Assembly: GCA_019308995.1 (NCBI GenBank)
Contig: JAFDHD010000005.1
Location: 1-64,000, forward strand
DNA from: Deltaproteobacteria bacterium
GTDB lineage: Bacteria > Desulfobacterota > Desulfarculia > Adiutricales > JAFDHD01
Length of the DNA: 64,000 bases
Reading direction: 5' to 3'
Part shown: piece by piece, positions 9,836 to 18,641 of the stretch
How the letters are laid out: each line of letters opens with the position of its first letter
How positions within the stretch are numbered: the stretch's first letter is position 1
Made by a program: the position numbers and the translations under genes
The notes under the pieces: generated by a model
The model's database searches: none
Told to the model about the DNA's origin: nothing
Seen by the model: the letters and a program-made list of their open reading frames with translations, nothing else

Positions 9836-11401
9836 ATGAAGCAGATCGTAATACGGAACCTGCTCATTCTACTGCTCCTGCTGACCATCGCCACGGTCCC
9901 TGGATGTGCGGTCAATCCGGTGACCGGCAGGCAGGAACTGGCCCTGGTCTCAGAATCACAGGAAATTCGACTCGGTGAGGAGCATTACGGACCGAGCCGA
10001 CAGATGCAGGGAGGGGACTATGTCGTTGATCCAGGGTTGAATGAGTATGTAAAAAATGTGGGACTGCGGCTGGCCGCCGTAAGCGACCGTCCGAAACTGC
10101 CTTATGATTTCGTGGTCTTGAACAACTCCGTGCCCAATGCCTGGGCCTTACCCGGAGGTAAGGTCGCTATTAACCGCGGGTTGTTGCTGGAACTTAAAAA
10201 CGAGGCCGAACTGGCGGCCGTTTTGGGACATGAGATCGTTCATGCCGCGGCTCGACACGGCGCCAAAAGCATAGAGCGCGGTATGCTCATGCAAGGCGCT
10301 ATCCTGACGGCCGGTATTGCGGTTCGAGACAGCGAGTACGTGAATTTCGTGATTGGCGGCGCTCAGATTGCCGCGGGTCTGATCCAGCAGAAGTACAGCC
10401 GGAGCGCGGAACGCGAGGCCGATTACTACGGCATGTTATACATGTCTCGAGCGGGATATAATCCGCAAGCGGCAGTTGACTTGCAGGAACTATTCGTTCG
10501 TTTATCAAAAAGTCGAGACCCTAACTGGCTCGCAGGCCTGTTCGCCAGCCATCCCCCCTCCAAGGAACGCGTCGAGGCCAACCGCGCCACCGCCCTCAGC
10601 CTGCCTTCCAGGGGAAAATTAGGCGCCGAAATCTACCAACGCAAGATCGCTCACCTGCACAAGACCAGGGAGGCTTACCAGGCTCACGACAAGGGACGGC
10701 AGACGCTGAGCAAAGGAAAAATAGGGCCAGCCCTGACCCTGATACAAAAGGCCATCAAGATTGAACCCAGAGAGGCGACTTTTTATGCCTTGCGCGGGGA
10801 TGTGCGTTTCAAACAAGGCCGATATCAGGATGCCTTGAAAAACTATAACCAGGCCTTGAACTTAAACAATCAATTCTTCTACTTTTTCCTCCAGCGAGGT
10901 TTAACAAAGACCAGGCTGGGTGATCGTCCGGGAGCACGCCGCGACCTGGAAAGCAGTAAGCGCCTGCTGCCCACAGCCACAGCTTATAACGCCCTGGGCA
11001 ATCTCTACCTGGCTGACGGGGATCGGCAAAAGGCGAAGCAGTATTTCAAGACCGTGGCCGGATCTAAATCCGAACCAGGCAGGCAGGCGCTGCGCTCACT
11101 CATCCGGCTGGACCTTCCAGAAAATCCCAGCCTTTACCTCAAGGTGCGGACCGGCTTAAGCAGCAGGCGTTACCTAATTGCTCAAATCTCCAATCCAACC
11201 CCAGTGCCGGTCAGGAACATACAACTTACGATCCGATACCGCGACAGCCGCGGCCAGCTGCGTGTGAGTACGAGAACAATTCAAGGGATCATCGCACCGG
11301 GCCGGGTCGTACAAGTTTCACTGGGAGTGGGGCCAATCAAAGACACTGCCGCCTTACGTGACGTCTGGGTCAGGGTGGTCCGCGCCCAGGTGGCAGAGTG
11401 A
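9836..11401 (+). CDS. M48 family metallopeptidase with TPR repeats, lipoprotein
   Basis: 521 residues from the ATG at 9836. A frame extends up to 9749, but 9836 gives a clean lipoprotein signal: a basic start, a Leu-rich core and the lipobox VPGC with Cys at about 24. The zinc site is HEIVH at about 132-136, with the third ligand in SAEREADYYG. The C-terminal half contains TPR-like helices (repeat centred on YALRGDVRFKQGRYQDALK) and ends in a beta-rich segment. This is the BepA/YfgC-like arrangement used in outer-membrane protein quality control. The ribosome binding site before 9836 is weak, so the start is not certain. Confidence 0.87.
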   Translation: MKQIVIRNLLILLLLLTIATVPGCAVNPVTGRQELALVSESQEIRLGEEHYGPSRQMQGGDYVVDPGLNEYVKNVGLRLAAVSDRPKLPYDFVVLNNSVPNAWALPGGKVAINRGLLLELKNEAELAAVLGHEIVHAAARHGAKSIERGMLMQGAILTAGIAVRDSEYVNFVIGGAQIAAGLIQQKYSRSAEREADYYGMLYMSRAGYNPQAAVDLQELFVRLSKSRDPNWLAGLFASHPPSKERVEANRATALSLPSRGKLGAEIYQRKIAHLHKTREAYQAHDKGRQTLSKGKIGPALTLIQKAIKIEPREATFYALRGDVRFKQGRYQDALKNYNQALNLNNQFFYFFLQRGLTKTRLGDRPGARRDLESSKRLLPTATAYNALGNLYLADGDRQKAKQYFKTVAGSKSEPGRQALRSLIRLDLPENPSLYLKVRTGLSSRRYLIAQISNPTPVPVRNIQLTIRYRDSRGQLRVSTRTIQGIIAPGRVVQVSLGVGPIKDTAALRDVWVRVVRAQVAE

Positions 11402-11527
11402 TGTTTAGAGATTCAAAAGGAAACGGAATTTTACTTACGAAAGAAAACTGCTCTTGCGGAAAGCCGAGTTAGCCTGCTATTAACTATAATGGCCAAATAA
11501 ATCTAATAAAATGCTTAGGAGGATTCA

Positions 11528-12061
11528 ATGGCTAGTTTTACAAATCGTATGATTCGGGCCGCCAGATTAGACGTTAACCTGTATGAAGAGGTTGAGGCTG
11601 ACAGGGGTGCGCTGCGACAGGCCGTGGGTGTCGTTGTTCTGGCCAGCATAGCAGCCGGTATTGGAAGCATTGAAACAGCAGGGTTCAAAGGCATCATTGG
11701 AGGGACCATCGGGGCCCTGATTGGGTGGTTTATCTGGGCCTACATAACATATTTTATTGGCACGAAACTTCTTCCTGAACCCCAGACCGAGGCAAATCCC
11801 GGTGAACTGCTGCGAACGATCGGCTTTTCGAGCTCCCCTGGGTTGCTCCGAATATTTGGCATCATCCCAGGTCTCAACGCGATCATTTTTTTCATCACCT
11901 CCATCTGGATGCTGATCGCAATGGTTATCGCAGTGAGACAGGCACTAGATTACAAGAGCACCCGGCGCGCCGTAGGGGTTTGCATTATCGGCTGGATTAT
12001 TCAAGGCATAATTCTCTGGATATTACTCTCTATTTTTGGAGGGTTCGGAGGACCAGCCTGA
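11528..12061 (+). CDS. Yip1-like integral membrane protein
   Basis: 177 residues with four to five hydrophobic helices. The layout of a short N-terminal helix with an acidic stretch, an early membrane segment, a loop with Pro and Gly, then three helices matches the Yip1 domain family. In bacteria this family has no fixed function. AGGAGG sits seven bases before the ATG. It is followed after 15 bases by the convergent URO-D-family gene. Confidence 0.75.
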   Translation: MASFTNRMIRAARLDVNLYEEVEADRGALRQAVGVVVLASIAAGIGSIETAGFKGIIGGTIGALIGWFIWAYITYFIGTKLLPEPQTEANPGELLRTIGFSSSPGLLRIFGIIPGLNAIIFFITSIWMLIAMVIAVRQALDYKSTRRAVGVCIIGWIIQGIILWILLSIFGGFGGPA

Positions 12062-12076
12062 GGCTTTGCGTTGAGT

Positions 12077-13171
12077 CTAGGATCGGTTTGGCCGGCTTAT
12101 GTCTTCAGCGGCTAAAGTTTTAAGGAAATCTTCGGCCTCGTCAGGCTTCATTCGATTTATGACATACAAGGCAAAACCTTTCCCGCCTAACTCCTGGACT
12201 ATTTTACGCGCCCCTTCAGCGGTGACATAAACCTGGCAGCGCTTGCCGCCGTCTATGATGCGCTTGAGCAGGTCGAGCCACTTCTCGACTTCCGGCTGCC
12301 CGGCTCCTGGTATCCACTGAATCCCGGCCAGGTTTTCCATGGCGAGTAACATATCCAGGTGAGGAATCTGTCCCTTGCCATCAAGGTGATAAAAGGCATG
12401 ATCCATGATTTCAAAACAGGCGTTCAGATCAGGGAGCACAAAACTTTCGAACATCTCGGGTGAGATCATATAGCAAAAATCACTCTGGTGCATGCAGGTC
12501 CGCTTGGGTGACCAGACAGCAGCCCAATTGCAGGTCCCTCGGCCGCCCTTTTCAATGATGGCATTGAGTTCATTATAGTAACGTATCCAGGCCGTGGTGA
12601 TCTCTTTTGACAGTCGCATCACCTCGTCCGGCGCATCGTACAAATCATATAAAAGCTGGTTGGTTGTGCGAAAGGAGGCCAGAATATCGAGATTGCCTCC
12701 TATGTCCGTGTGGGCCACGGCGACTTTATCGCCCCATCGTTCCACCGCGCCGCGGGTTAGACTCAAGACTCGCTGCCACCAGATGTTGTCGGCATCATAA
12801 GCCAGATGTAACTTTTCTATAGGCACCTGCTGTGGAGCATCAAACCAGATAGTATGCTGATCTGGCATGCTGTGAACATTCGCGCCCAGGAAACCGGCGG
12901 CAATGCCCGGGCCGTGATTGTAAAAAAATTTGGGCCAGGCGTCCCCGTAATAATAAGCCTTCTCCATTTGCTCTTGAAAAATATCAAGCACCTCATTAAC
13001 GGGCAGCTCCAGCATCCATTCTCTCGTATATATCTTCCTGGAGCCAAAAATCAGGGGATTGAACGTTTCCATCATGATCATCGGTCGGTTAAGTTCGCCC
13101 GCCCACCATACCGTCCAATCGCGTTCAATGCGCTCCCAGTCCTCTACAGTGAATTTGAGGTTAATGCTCAT
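12077..13171 (-). CDS. Uroporphyrinogen decarboxylase (URO-D) family protein, probable corrinoid-linked methyltransferase
   Basis: 364 residues. The fold family is shown by HTDIGGNLDILASFR and the central stretch around FCYMISPEMFESFVLP. The MtaA/MtbA/CmuA branch of this family moves methyl groups between corrinoid proteins and coenzyme M or tetrahydrofolate. The nearby corrinoid protein gene supports such a role. The His-X-Cys zinc motif of MtaA is not evident: the matching place reads YHLDGKG (His about 262), so metal binding or substrate may differ. It is the last gene of a three-part minus-strand run. Confidence 0.78.
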   Translation of the reverse strand: MSINLKFTVEDWERIERDWTVWWAGELNRPMIMMETFNPLIFGSRKIYTREWMLELPVNEVLDIFQEQMEKAYYYGDAWPKFFYNHGPGIAAGFLGANVHSMPDQHTIWFDAPQQVPIEKLHLAYDADNIWWQRVLSLTRGAVERWGDKVAVAHTDIGGNLDILASFRTTNQLLYDLYDAPDEVMRLSKEITTAWIRYYNELNAIIEKGGRGTCNWAAVWSPKRTCMHQSDFCYMISPEMFESFVLPDLNACFEIMDHAFYHLDGKGQIPHLDMLLAMENLAGIQWIPGAGQPEVEKWLDLLKRIIDGGKRCQVYVTAEGARKIVQELGGKGFALYVINRMKPDEAEDFLKTLAAEDISRPNRS

Positions 13172-13288
13172 TGATACTTAAAGCCTCCTGATTGGCCGGT
13201 CTTGCTCTAGAAAAAGGAGACACCTAAAAAGGCTTGGTTGATGCGGTGTCTTGTATCGGGTATGAATGACGAATAAGCGTGCGTCCCG

Positions 13289-13597
13289 TCAGCTATATGT
13301 GCCCAGCGTGTCCACCAGATGGCGGATCAAACGAAAATTTTCAACCTGAGCGCCGCGCGGCGTGACATCTGCGCTTCCTAACAAAACGCCCCTGAACGGT
13401 TTGATACGTTTGATCAGGCCCGATATTTCAGCCTTCACAAAATCCGTATCCTGGCTGATAAAGGTGGTTGGGTCAATACCGCCAATGACCGTCTTTTCTG
13501 AAAGATTGGCCGCGGCTATATCTAAGGGAAAATCGCCGGTGGGAGGCGGAGGGACATAGGTTGATAAAGATACATGCTTCCAATCGGCTCTAATTTG
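13289..13597 (-). pseudogene. C-terminal remnant of a second URO-D-family methyltransferase
   Basis: Translating the minus strand between the two neighbours gives 102 open codons ending at TGA (13289-13291). The product contains VIGGIDPTTFIS and LLGSADVTPRGAQVENF, the C-terminal signature of URO-D-type methyltransferases. There is no start codon with a ribosome binding site: a TAG in this frame lies immediately upstream (13598-13600), within the last codons of the corrinoid gene. About two thirds of the expected gene is missing. It is best read as the leftover of a deletion between a corrinoid gene and its methyltransferase. Confidence 0.75.
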
Positions 13598-14228
13598 CTA
13601 AGCCAATTAGCTCTTTAACCTTCTTAACGGCGCTTGCAGCGTCAGGGGCATAGCCATCAGCACCGATCTGCTCCGTATAAGCTGCCGTTACCGGAGCTCC
13701 ACCAAACACCACCTTGACATGCTCATGCAAACCCGCATCGTTCAGCGCCTGTATAACTTCCGCGGCAGAAGGCATGGTGGTGGTCAACAAGGCCGACATC
13801 CCCAGGATCTGGGGCTCTTCCCGCCTGACCGCCTCCAAGAAATCTTCCACTGAAACATCCGTTCCCAGGTCAACAATCTCAAAGCCGGCTCCTTCCAGCA
13901 TCAGCCCCACTAAATTTTTTCCGATGTCGTGAAGATCACCTTTTAGCGTACCCAATACCACTTTACCGGTGGGTTCTATGCCGGTTTCGGCTAACAGCGG
14001 TCTCAAGATCCCGATTCCGGTTTTCATTGCCCGGGCTGATATCAGCATTTCAGGAACGAAAAAATCTCCGGCCTCAAAGCGTTTTCCAACTTCATCCATT
14101 GCTGCGATAAGGCCTTCTTTCAGAATGACTTCAGGAATTATCTCAGCCTCCAGAGCCTGCTTCACTCCATCTTCAGCACCTGGGGCATCCCCCTCAAGAA
14201 CTGCTTTGTAGATTGTGTTCAGGACCAT
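13590..14228 (-). CDS. Corrinoid (B12-binding) methyltransferase protein, MtbC/MtaC-like
   Basis: 212 residues. It has an N-terminal four-helix cap (about 1-85) and a Rossmann-like B12 domain with the base-off motif DLHDIGKN (Asp 98, His 100, Gly 103 approx.), where His is the lower axial ligand of cobalt, plus later GG-containing loops. The family shuttles methyl groups between a substrate-specific methyltransferase and an acceptor. No MtaB/MttB-type partner is visible in the window. The only partners seen are the downstream URO-D remnant and the intact URO-D-family gene. Confidence 0.92.
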   Translation of the reverse strand: MVLNTIYKAVLEGDAPGAEDGVKQALEAEIIPEVILKEGLIAAMDEVGKRFEAGDFFVPEMLISARAMKTGIGILRPLLAETGIEPTGKVVLGTLKGDLHDIGKNLVGLMLEGAGFEIVDLGTDVSVEDFLEAVRREEPQILGMSALLTTTMPSAAEVIQALNDAGLHEHVKVVFGGAPVTAAYTEQIGADGYAPDAASAVKKVKELIGLAN

Positions 14229-14487
14229 TAATACTCCCTCCCGTCAGGAATGATTTTTCATTTACCCGCTGAATATAGCAAGTGAATTTAACACAACCTT
14301 ATAGCGAATTCCACTAAATCTATAATCCAAGCAAGTATTGACCATGAAAGGACATCGGTCAGGCTGAGCCAGACCAGGCGGGGGATTCAGATTAGATTTA
14401 AGAAAATGAGGGAAAGGGAAATGGTCACGCAAGAAAGCAGACCTTAAGGCAAGGCATATCTTTCAGATTCCCTTTACATCGGATATC

Positions 14488-15276
14488 TTACAGACGTTCA
14501 TCTGGTTCATACCATTCAACTAGCGGCGGCTCAAGCTCAAGCGCTCCAATGACAATCTTTTCCAGTTTGTCATGACCTTTTATCAAAAGGATGGACCCTA
14601 TTTTTTGTGCGGCTTTGTGTGCACCTTCATCCTCTGCCTTGTTGAGAAAAACAAAGCGTCTGGCCCGGGAGGGGCTGCCTTTCATGAGCCCCTGATGGTG
14701 CAGGATAATCCTGGCCACAGAATCTTCTGTGACCGGCTTTCCCGGCGGCAGACCGGTAATTTGTGAATAAAGCCGCGACCTGAAGACCCATTGATCCTCC
14801 AGGGGTTTACCCACAGCGTCCAGGCCGATCATTGCTACCACCCATCCGGAGCAGGTTGGAATCACCGGCTCGTGCGATGCGGGCGCTTTAAGAGGTTTGC
14901 GGGCGGCCCCATCGGCCTCCACCAGAATCCACCTAAACAGACCGGTTTCCCAAAGCTGGTTGATAACGTAAGGCTTGAACCCGGTCAGCTTCCCCTGGGA
15001 GGCGAGATACCCACAGGCGGCCGTGATATGAGCACACTCCAGCTTGAATTTTTTGGCCTGCTTTACAACCTCTTCGAGATCGGCCGAAATTATTATGCAG
15101 GGGGATTGCTCCTTGGATGGCTTATAAATCTTGGTGGTGGTAGTGGTGAGAACGGTCTCGCCCGCGTCCGCGAGCTCTCTGGCGAGGCGGAACATAAGCG
15201 TCGTCTTGCCACCGGCGCCGACCAGACTTATCACTCCGCCACCCTTAAGCAGCAGCTTTTCGCGAAGGGACGCCAT
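14488..15276 (-). CDS. yqeC: YqeC-like selenium-dependent hydroxylase accessory protein
   Basis: 262 residues. A P-loop at about 21-27 (GAGGKTT) is followed by LTTTTTKI and the conserved VEADGAARKPLKAPA segment, all typical of YqeC. YqeC genes co-occur with YqeB and with selenium-dependent molybdenum hydroxylases. The biochemical step is not established. It starts next to the stop of yqeB (no gap), so the two are co-translated. Confidence 0.88.
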   Translation of the reverse strand: MASLREKLLLKGGGVISLVGAGGKTTLMFRLARELADAGETVLTTTTTKIYKPSKEQSPCIIISADLEEVVKQAKKFKLECAHITAACGYLASQGKLTGFKPYVINQLWETGLFRWILVEADGAARKPLKAPASHEPVIPTCSGWVVAMIGLDAVGKPLEDQWVFRSRLYSQITGLPPGKPVTEDSVARIILHHQGLMKGSPSRARRFVFLNKAEDEGAHKAAQKIGSILLIKGHDKLEKIVIGALELEPPLVEWYEPDERL

Positions 15277-16095
15277 TTACGACTCGTTGAACACCCTGAG
15301 GATGGCCTCCAGCACGCCCCCGCCAATGGCCCGCGCCTTATCTGAAATAGTGCCGCAGTAACTCACATCCCCCCTGGGGTCAATATCCCCGATTTTAAGG
15401 CCTCTGTTGACCTGCACCCCGGAGGCAATCAATCCTCGAATCACGCCGCCGATCCTGGCTCTGACTTCATTTCCGTTCACGTCACCGACGATCTCATCGG
15501 GCTCGACCTGATCACCGATTTGAGGGAACGACCTGAAGAGGCCATTTGAAGGGGCTCTCAAAACCCTCTCTGCTGAAGACCCCAGGATCTCTCCGGGCAC
15601 CCCTGTATTGGATTCTGCCTGGCCGGAAAGAATAACTCGGCCGAGATTGTGACCCCGGTTGGTTTCAATAACCATATGCACATCCTGTCCCGCAGTAAAA
15701 CCCGGTCCCAGACCTATCACCAAAGAGGCTTCCCTCATAGTGGTTCCAAGATTTCGTTTGGCCAGGATAGCATCAACCACCACGTCAGGACCCATTTCAT
15801 CAATGGTCTCCCAGCGGGGATCAACAATAACCGGAATCTGCGTCTGTTCCCAGGCGCGGGCGATTTCTTTTACGCCCGCGGCTCTAACCGCCTCCACCCC
15901 CTCAACCGTCTTCAGCCCTTCATGAAGAGCTTCACAAAAGGAGACCTCCCTTCTCACAGCCAGGGGCCGGGGGATCTCCATCATGAAGAGTTGACGTATT
16001 CTTGCCTGGTAGAGCCGCCAGGCGACCGCGCTTGCCATCTCGCCCGCGCCCTTCAGGCCGACAATCAACTCATTTAAAGCTTTTCCAGGCTTCAT
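15277..16095 (-). CDS. yqeB: YqeB-like selenium-dependent molybdenum cofactor protein (EF2563 family)
   Basis: 272 residues. GLKGAGEMASAVAWRLYQA at the N-terminus is a Rossmann-type nucleotide loop. GTTMREASLVIGLGPGFTAG and GHNLGRVILSGQAESNTG are hallmark segments of the YqeB family. The role is inferred from genome context: delivery or insertion of selenium into the molybdenum cofactor of hydroxylases. It is coupled to yqeC and lies 15 bases after the molybdopterin-binding gene. Confidence 0.88.
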   Translation of the reverse strand: MKPGKALNELIVGLKGAGEMASAVAWRLYQARIRQLFMMEIPRPLAVRREVSFCEALHEGLKTVEGVEAVRAAGVKEIARAWEQTQIPVIVDPRWETIDEMGPDVVVDAILAKRNLGTTMREASLVIGLGPGFTAGQDVHMVIETNRGHNLGRVILSGQAESNTGVPGEILGSSAERVLRAPSNGLFRSFPQIGDQVEPDEIVGDVNGNEVRARIGGVIRGLIASGVQVNRGLKIGDIDPRGDVSYCGTISDKARAIGGGVLEAILRVFNES

Positions 16096-16110
16096 ATTCC
16101 CCTCTTAACA

Positions 16111-17130
16111 TCATTTTCCAAAAGGACAGACCGGATAACGACAGTCCTGGCAATTCAAGCACAAACCACCGTGGCCCATCTCGGCGATCTCATGCCTGGT
16201 GATCTGCCTCCCGGCCAAAACCCGCGGCAGGATAAGATCATAAACCGTTGTTTCGTAGTAATAGACGCAAGCTGGTAAACCCAGAATCGGTATCTCGCCA
16301 AGAATGGCATAGAGAAACATGGCTCCAGGCAGGATGGGACTGCCGTAGCAGATGATCTTCGCTCCAGCCTCCCTGACACCCCTTCGCGTCACATCATCCG
16401 GGTCAACAGAGAGCCCTCCTGTAGCCAGGATCAGCTCACAGCCAAGTTCTTTCAATTCCAGGATGGCCTGTGAGATAGCCCTGGCATCATCAGGAACAAT
16501 AATCTTTTTCATGAATTGACAGCCGTAATCAATGACTTTCCTGGCCACATACCGGTCGAATTCATCCTTGATCAGACCCTGGTAAATCTCTGAACCGGTA
16601 ACCACGCCGCCAACGCGCATTTTCCGGTACGGGAGCATCTCAAGGATGGGCTTGTACCGCTCGGCCAGATTCTCAACCTTCTCGATTTTCTTACGCGAGA
16701 TGGTCAGGGGAATGATCCGCGTAGCGGCAACCGTCTGATCCTTTCTGCCAGGATAGTTCGTCTTGAGGGTCGAAACGATAATATTACCCAGCTTGTTTAT
16801 CCTGAGAAGCCCCGCCACATTCACTTTCAGCAAGCCGTCTTTGAGGCTGACGATATTCGATTTGCCTTCCACCGGTTCGGTCCATCTTAAGTTATGGCCG
16901 GAGATGGCGCGGGCAATACGGAGAGCCGCTTCGTCTTCATGCAGCTGACCTTCTGGGAGATCAAGCACGTAGAGGTATTTCTTTCCGAGCTTGAGCAGCT
17001 CGGGCACGTCATCCCCCGTAACAATATGCCCTTTCTTGAAACCTACTCCTTTGAATTTTCCAGGAATAATCCGGGTTATATCGTGAGCTAAAACTGTTCC
17101 GACCGCATTTTCAACCTTTATCTTTTTCAT
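16111..17130 (-). CDS. Molybdopterin-binding protein (MoeA/MoaB-like domain) with C-terminal Cys cluster
   Basis: 339 residues. The centre has GGVVTGSEIYQG, ILATGGLSVDPDDVT and PILPGAMFLYAILGEIPILG, which match the MoCF-binding fold that recognises molybdopterin. The C-terminus ends in CLNCQDCRYPVCPFGK, a four-Cys pattern suited to an Fe-S cluster or zinc. Such proteins accompany YqeB/YqeC and molybdenum hydroxylases. It is the first gene of the minus-strand maturation operon and diverges from xdhC. Confidence 0.85.
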   Translation of the reverse strand: MKKIKVENAVGTVLAHDITRIIPGKFKGVGFKKGHIVTGDDVPELLKLGKKYLYVLDLPEGQLHEDEAALRIARAISGHNLRWTEPVEGKSNIVSLKDGLLKVNVAGLLRINKLGNIIVSTLKTNYPGRKDQTVAATRIIPLTISRKKIEKVENLAERYKPILEMLPYRKMRVGGVVTGSEIYQGLIKDEFDRYVARKVIDYGCQFMKKIIVPDDARAISQAILELKELGCELILATGGLSVDPDDVTRRGVREAGAKIICYGSPILPGAMFLYAILGEIPILGLPACVYYYETTVYDLILPRVLAGRQITRHEIAEMGHGGLCLNCQDCRYPVCPFGK

Positions 17131-17541
17131 CTATTAACTCTTAAACCTCTTCAAAACCGTGATATGACGTCACTTCACTCCAGCCCTGGACATATCAAAA
17201 ATTCTTCGAGGATTATAGAGAGTAAGCGCCAAAAGTAAAACACAAATTAGAAGTCAATTTGTGATTGTATTGGACAGAGTGACAGCAATAATTGTAATAT
17301 TTTTTTTTGATCATTCTTTATTGTCTTTAAAGAACCAAAGGCAAATTCCCTTACAGGGCGGATAAACGGGCCGACCGAGGTTGAGGCCAGGACTTTTTTA
17401 ATCGAAAAGAGAGCATGCTATTAAGCCTCAACGTCGTGGTTCTTGTCTCAACTTTGCCTTCAGGCTGTTATCCGTGCTAAAATAAATGAAGGGGAAAAGC
17501 AGAAACATTTAGTTGGAATTCCGGGCACCAAGGTAAAAACT
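17131..17541. other. Divergent intergenic region between two cofactor-maturation operons
   Basis: About 410 bases, AT-rich, with a run of nine T around 17300. Promoters for both operons are expected. TTGGAC near 17250 and TAATAT near 17297 are present but at a poor spacing. I could not recognise a molybdenum-cofactor riboswitch by eye. Confidence 0.4.
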
Positions 17542-18627
17542 ATGACTAATAATATATTTTTACAGGTAGATAAATTTTTAAGTCGCGGCAAACGAGTCGT
17601 TCTGGCTCGAATCGTGGCCCGCAAAGGTTCGACGCCGCGTGCTATCGGTTCAAAGTGCATCATCACAGAGGATGGAACCTTGGTCGGAACGATTGGCGGC
17701 GGTTTCGTGGAGCATGTAGTTCTTGAGCAGGCAAAAGACGTTTTCCGGGAGAAAAAATCTCATATCCATCACTTTGAGCTTACCGGCGAGGACTTATCCA
17801 GGGCGGACATGCTGTGCGGAGGCGTTCTGGATGTCTACCTTGATCCAATATTTCCTGAGAATAAAGACACGATTGATTTATTCCGAACAGTAACAGAACT
17901 GATTGAAACCGGTCTGGGAGGAACCTTTTTAACCTTGGTTTCTGAGGGAGCCTCTGCTCTGGATACTGGAAACAGAATGCTCATCAAAATAGACGGTTCC
18001 ACACAAGGTGAGATCCCTGAATTAATGGGGAGCCTGGAAAGGCTCAGCCTGGCTGACAAACCATCCCTAATTGAATTTCCGGAACTTGAATTTCAAGTTT
18101 TTGTGGAATCCATCGAACTCGATCCCGTGCTTCTGCTGTTTGGCGCCGGCCATGTCTCCGCTTTCGTCGCCCGCCTGGCAAAAATGGTCGGCTTTCAGGT
18201 GGTCGTGATTGACGATCGTGCCGAATACGCCAACGAGGAAAGATTTCCCCAGGCCGATGAAATTCACGTCCTTCCGTTTCCCCGGGCCTTTGAGCCTTTT
18301 CAGGTCACTCCAGACTCCTACATCACCATCCTCACCAGAGGGCATACGTCTGACAGAATCGTTCTGAAATCAGTCCTTCAGACAGACCCGGCTTATATCG
18401 GCATGATTGGCAGCCTAAAAAAACGGAACACGATATATCAGGCCCTTATGGAGGAAGGGATTCCCAGAGAAAAGCTCGACCGGGTCTGTTCGCCCATCGG
18501 AATCGAAATCAACGCCGAAACACCCGAAGAGATCGCTGTCAGTATCGTGGCGGAACTGATTAAAACCAGGGCTAAAAGAGTCGGTGAGAAAATGACGCCA
18601 TCATTGGTTGTAAAATCGAAGACCTGA
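17542..18627 (+). CDS. XdhC/CoxI family molybdenum hydroxylase maturation factor
   Basis: 361 residues from ATG 17542, which has AAGG eight bases upstream. The frame is open to a TTG at 17443, but no site supports that start. The N-terminal XdhC/CoxI domain shows ARIVARKGSTPRAIGSKC and GTIGGGFVEHVVLEQA. The C-terminal Rossmann domain has LLFGAGHVSAFVARLA and ends in the usual GMIGSLKKR and SPIGIEINAETPEEIAVSI stretches. XdhC binds molybdenum cofactor and passes the sulfurated or selenated form to xanthine-dehydrogenase-type enzymes. Confidence 0.9.
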   Translation: MTNNIFLQVDKFLSRGKRVVLARIVARKGSTPRAIGSKCIITEDGTLVGTIGGGFVEHVVLEQAKDVFREKKSHIHHFELTGEDLSRADMLCGGVLDVYLDPIFPENKDTIDLFRTVTELIETGLGGTFLTLVSEGASALDTGNRMLIKIDGSTQGEIPELMGSLERLSLADKPSLIEFPELEFQVFVESIELDPVLLLFGAGHVSAFVARLAKMVGFQVVVIDDRAEYANEERFPQADEIHVLPFPRAFEPFQVTPDSYITILTRGHTSDRIVLKSVLQTDPAYIGMIGSLKKRNTIYQALMEEGIPREKLDRVCSPIGIEINAETPEEIAVSIVAELIKTRAKRVGEKMTPSLVVKSKT

Positions 18628-18641
18628 GGCTCGGAAAGGCG

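Noticed and set aside
12077-14228. Cobalamin riboswitch upstream of the corrinoid operon
   Set aside because: I looked at 14229-14487 for the conserved B12-box pattern and did not see it. A covariance search would be needed to exclude a diverged one.
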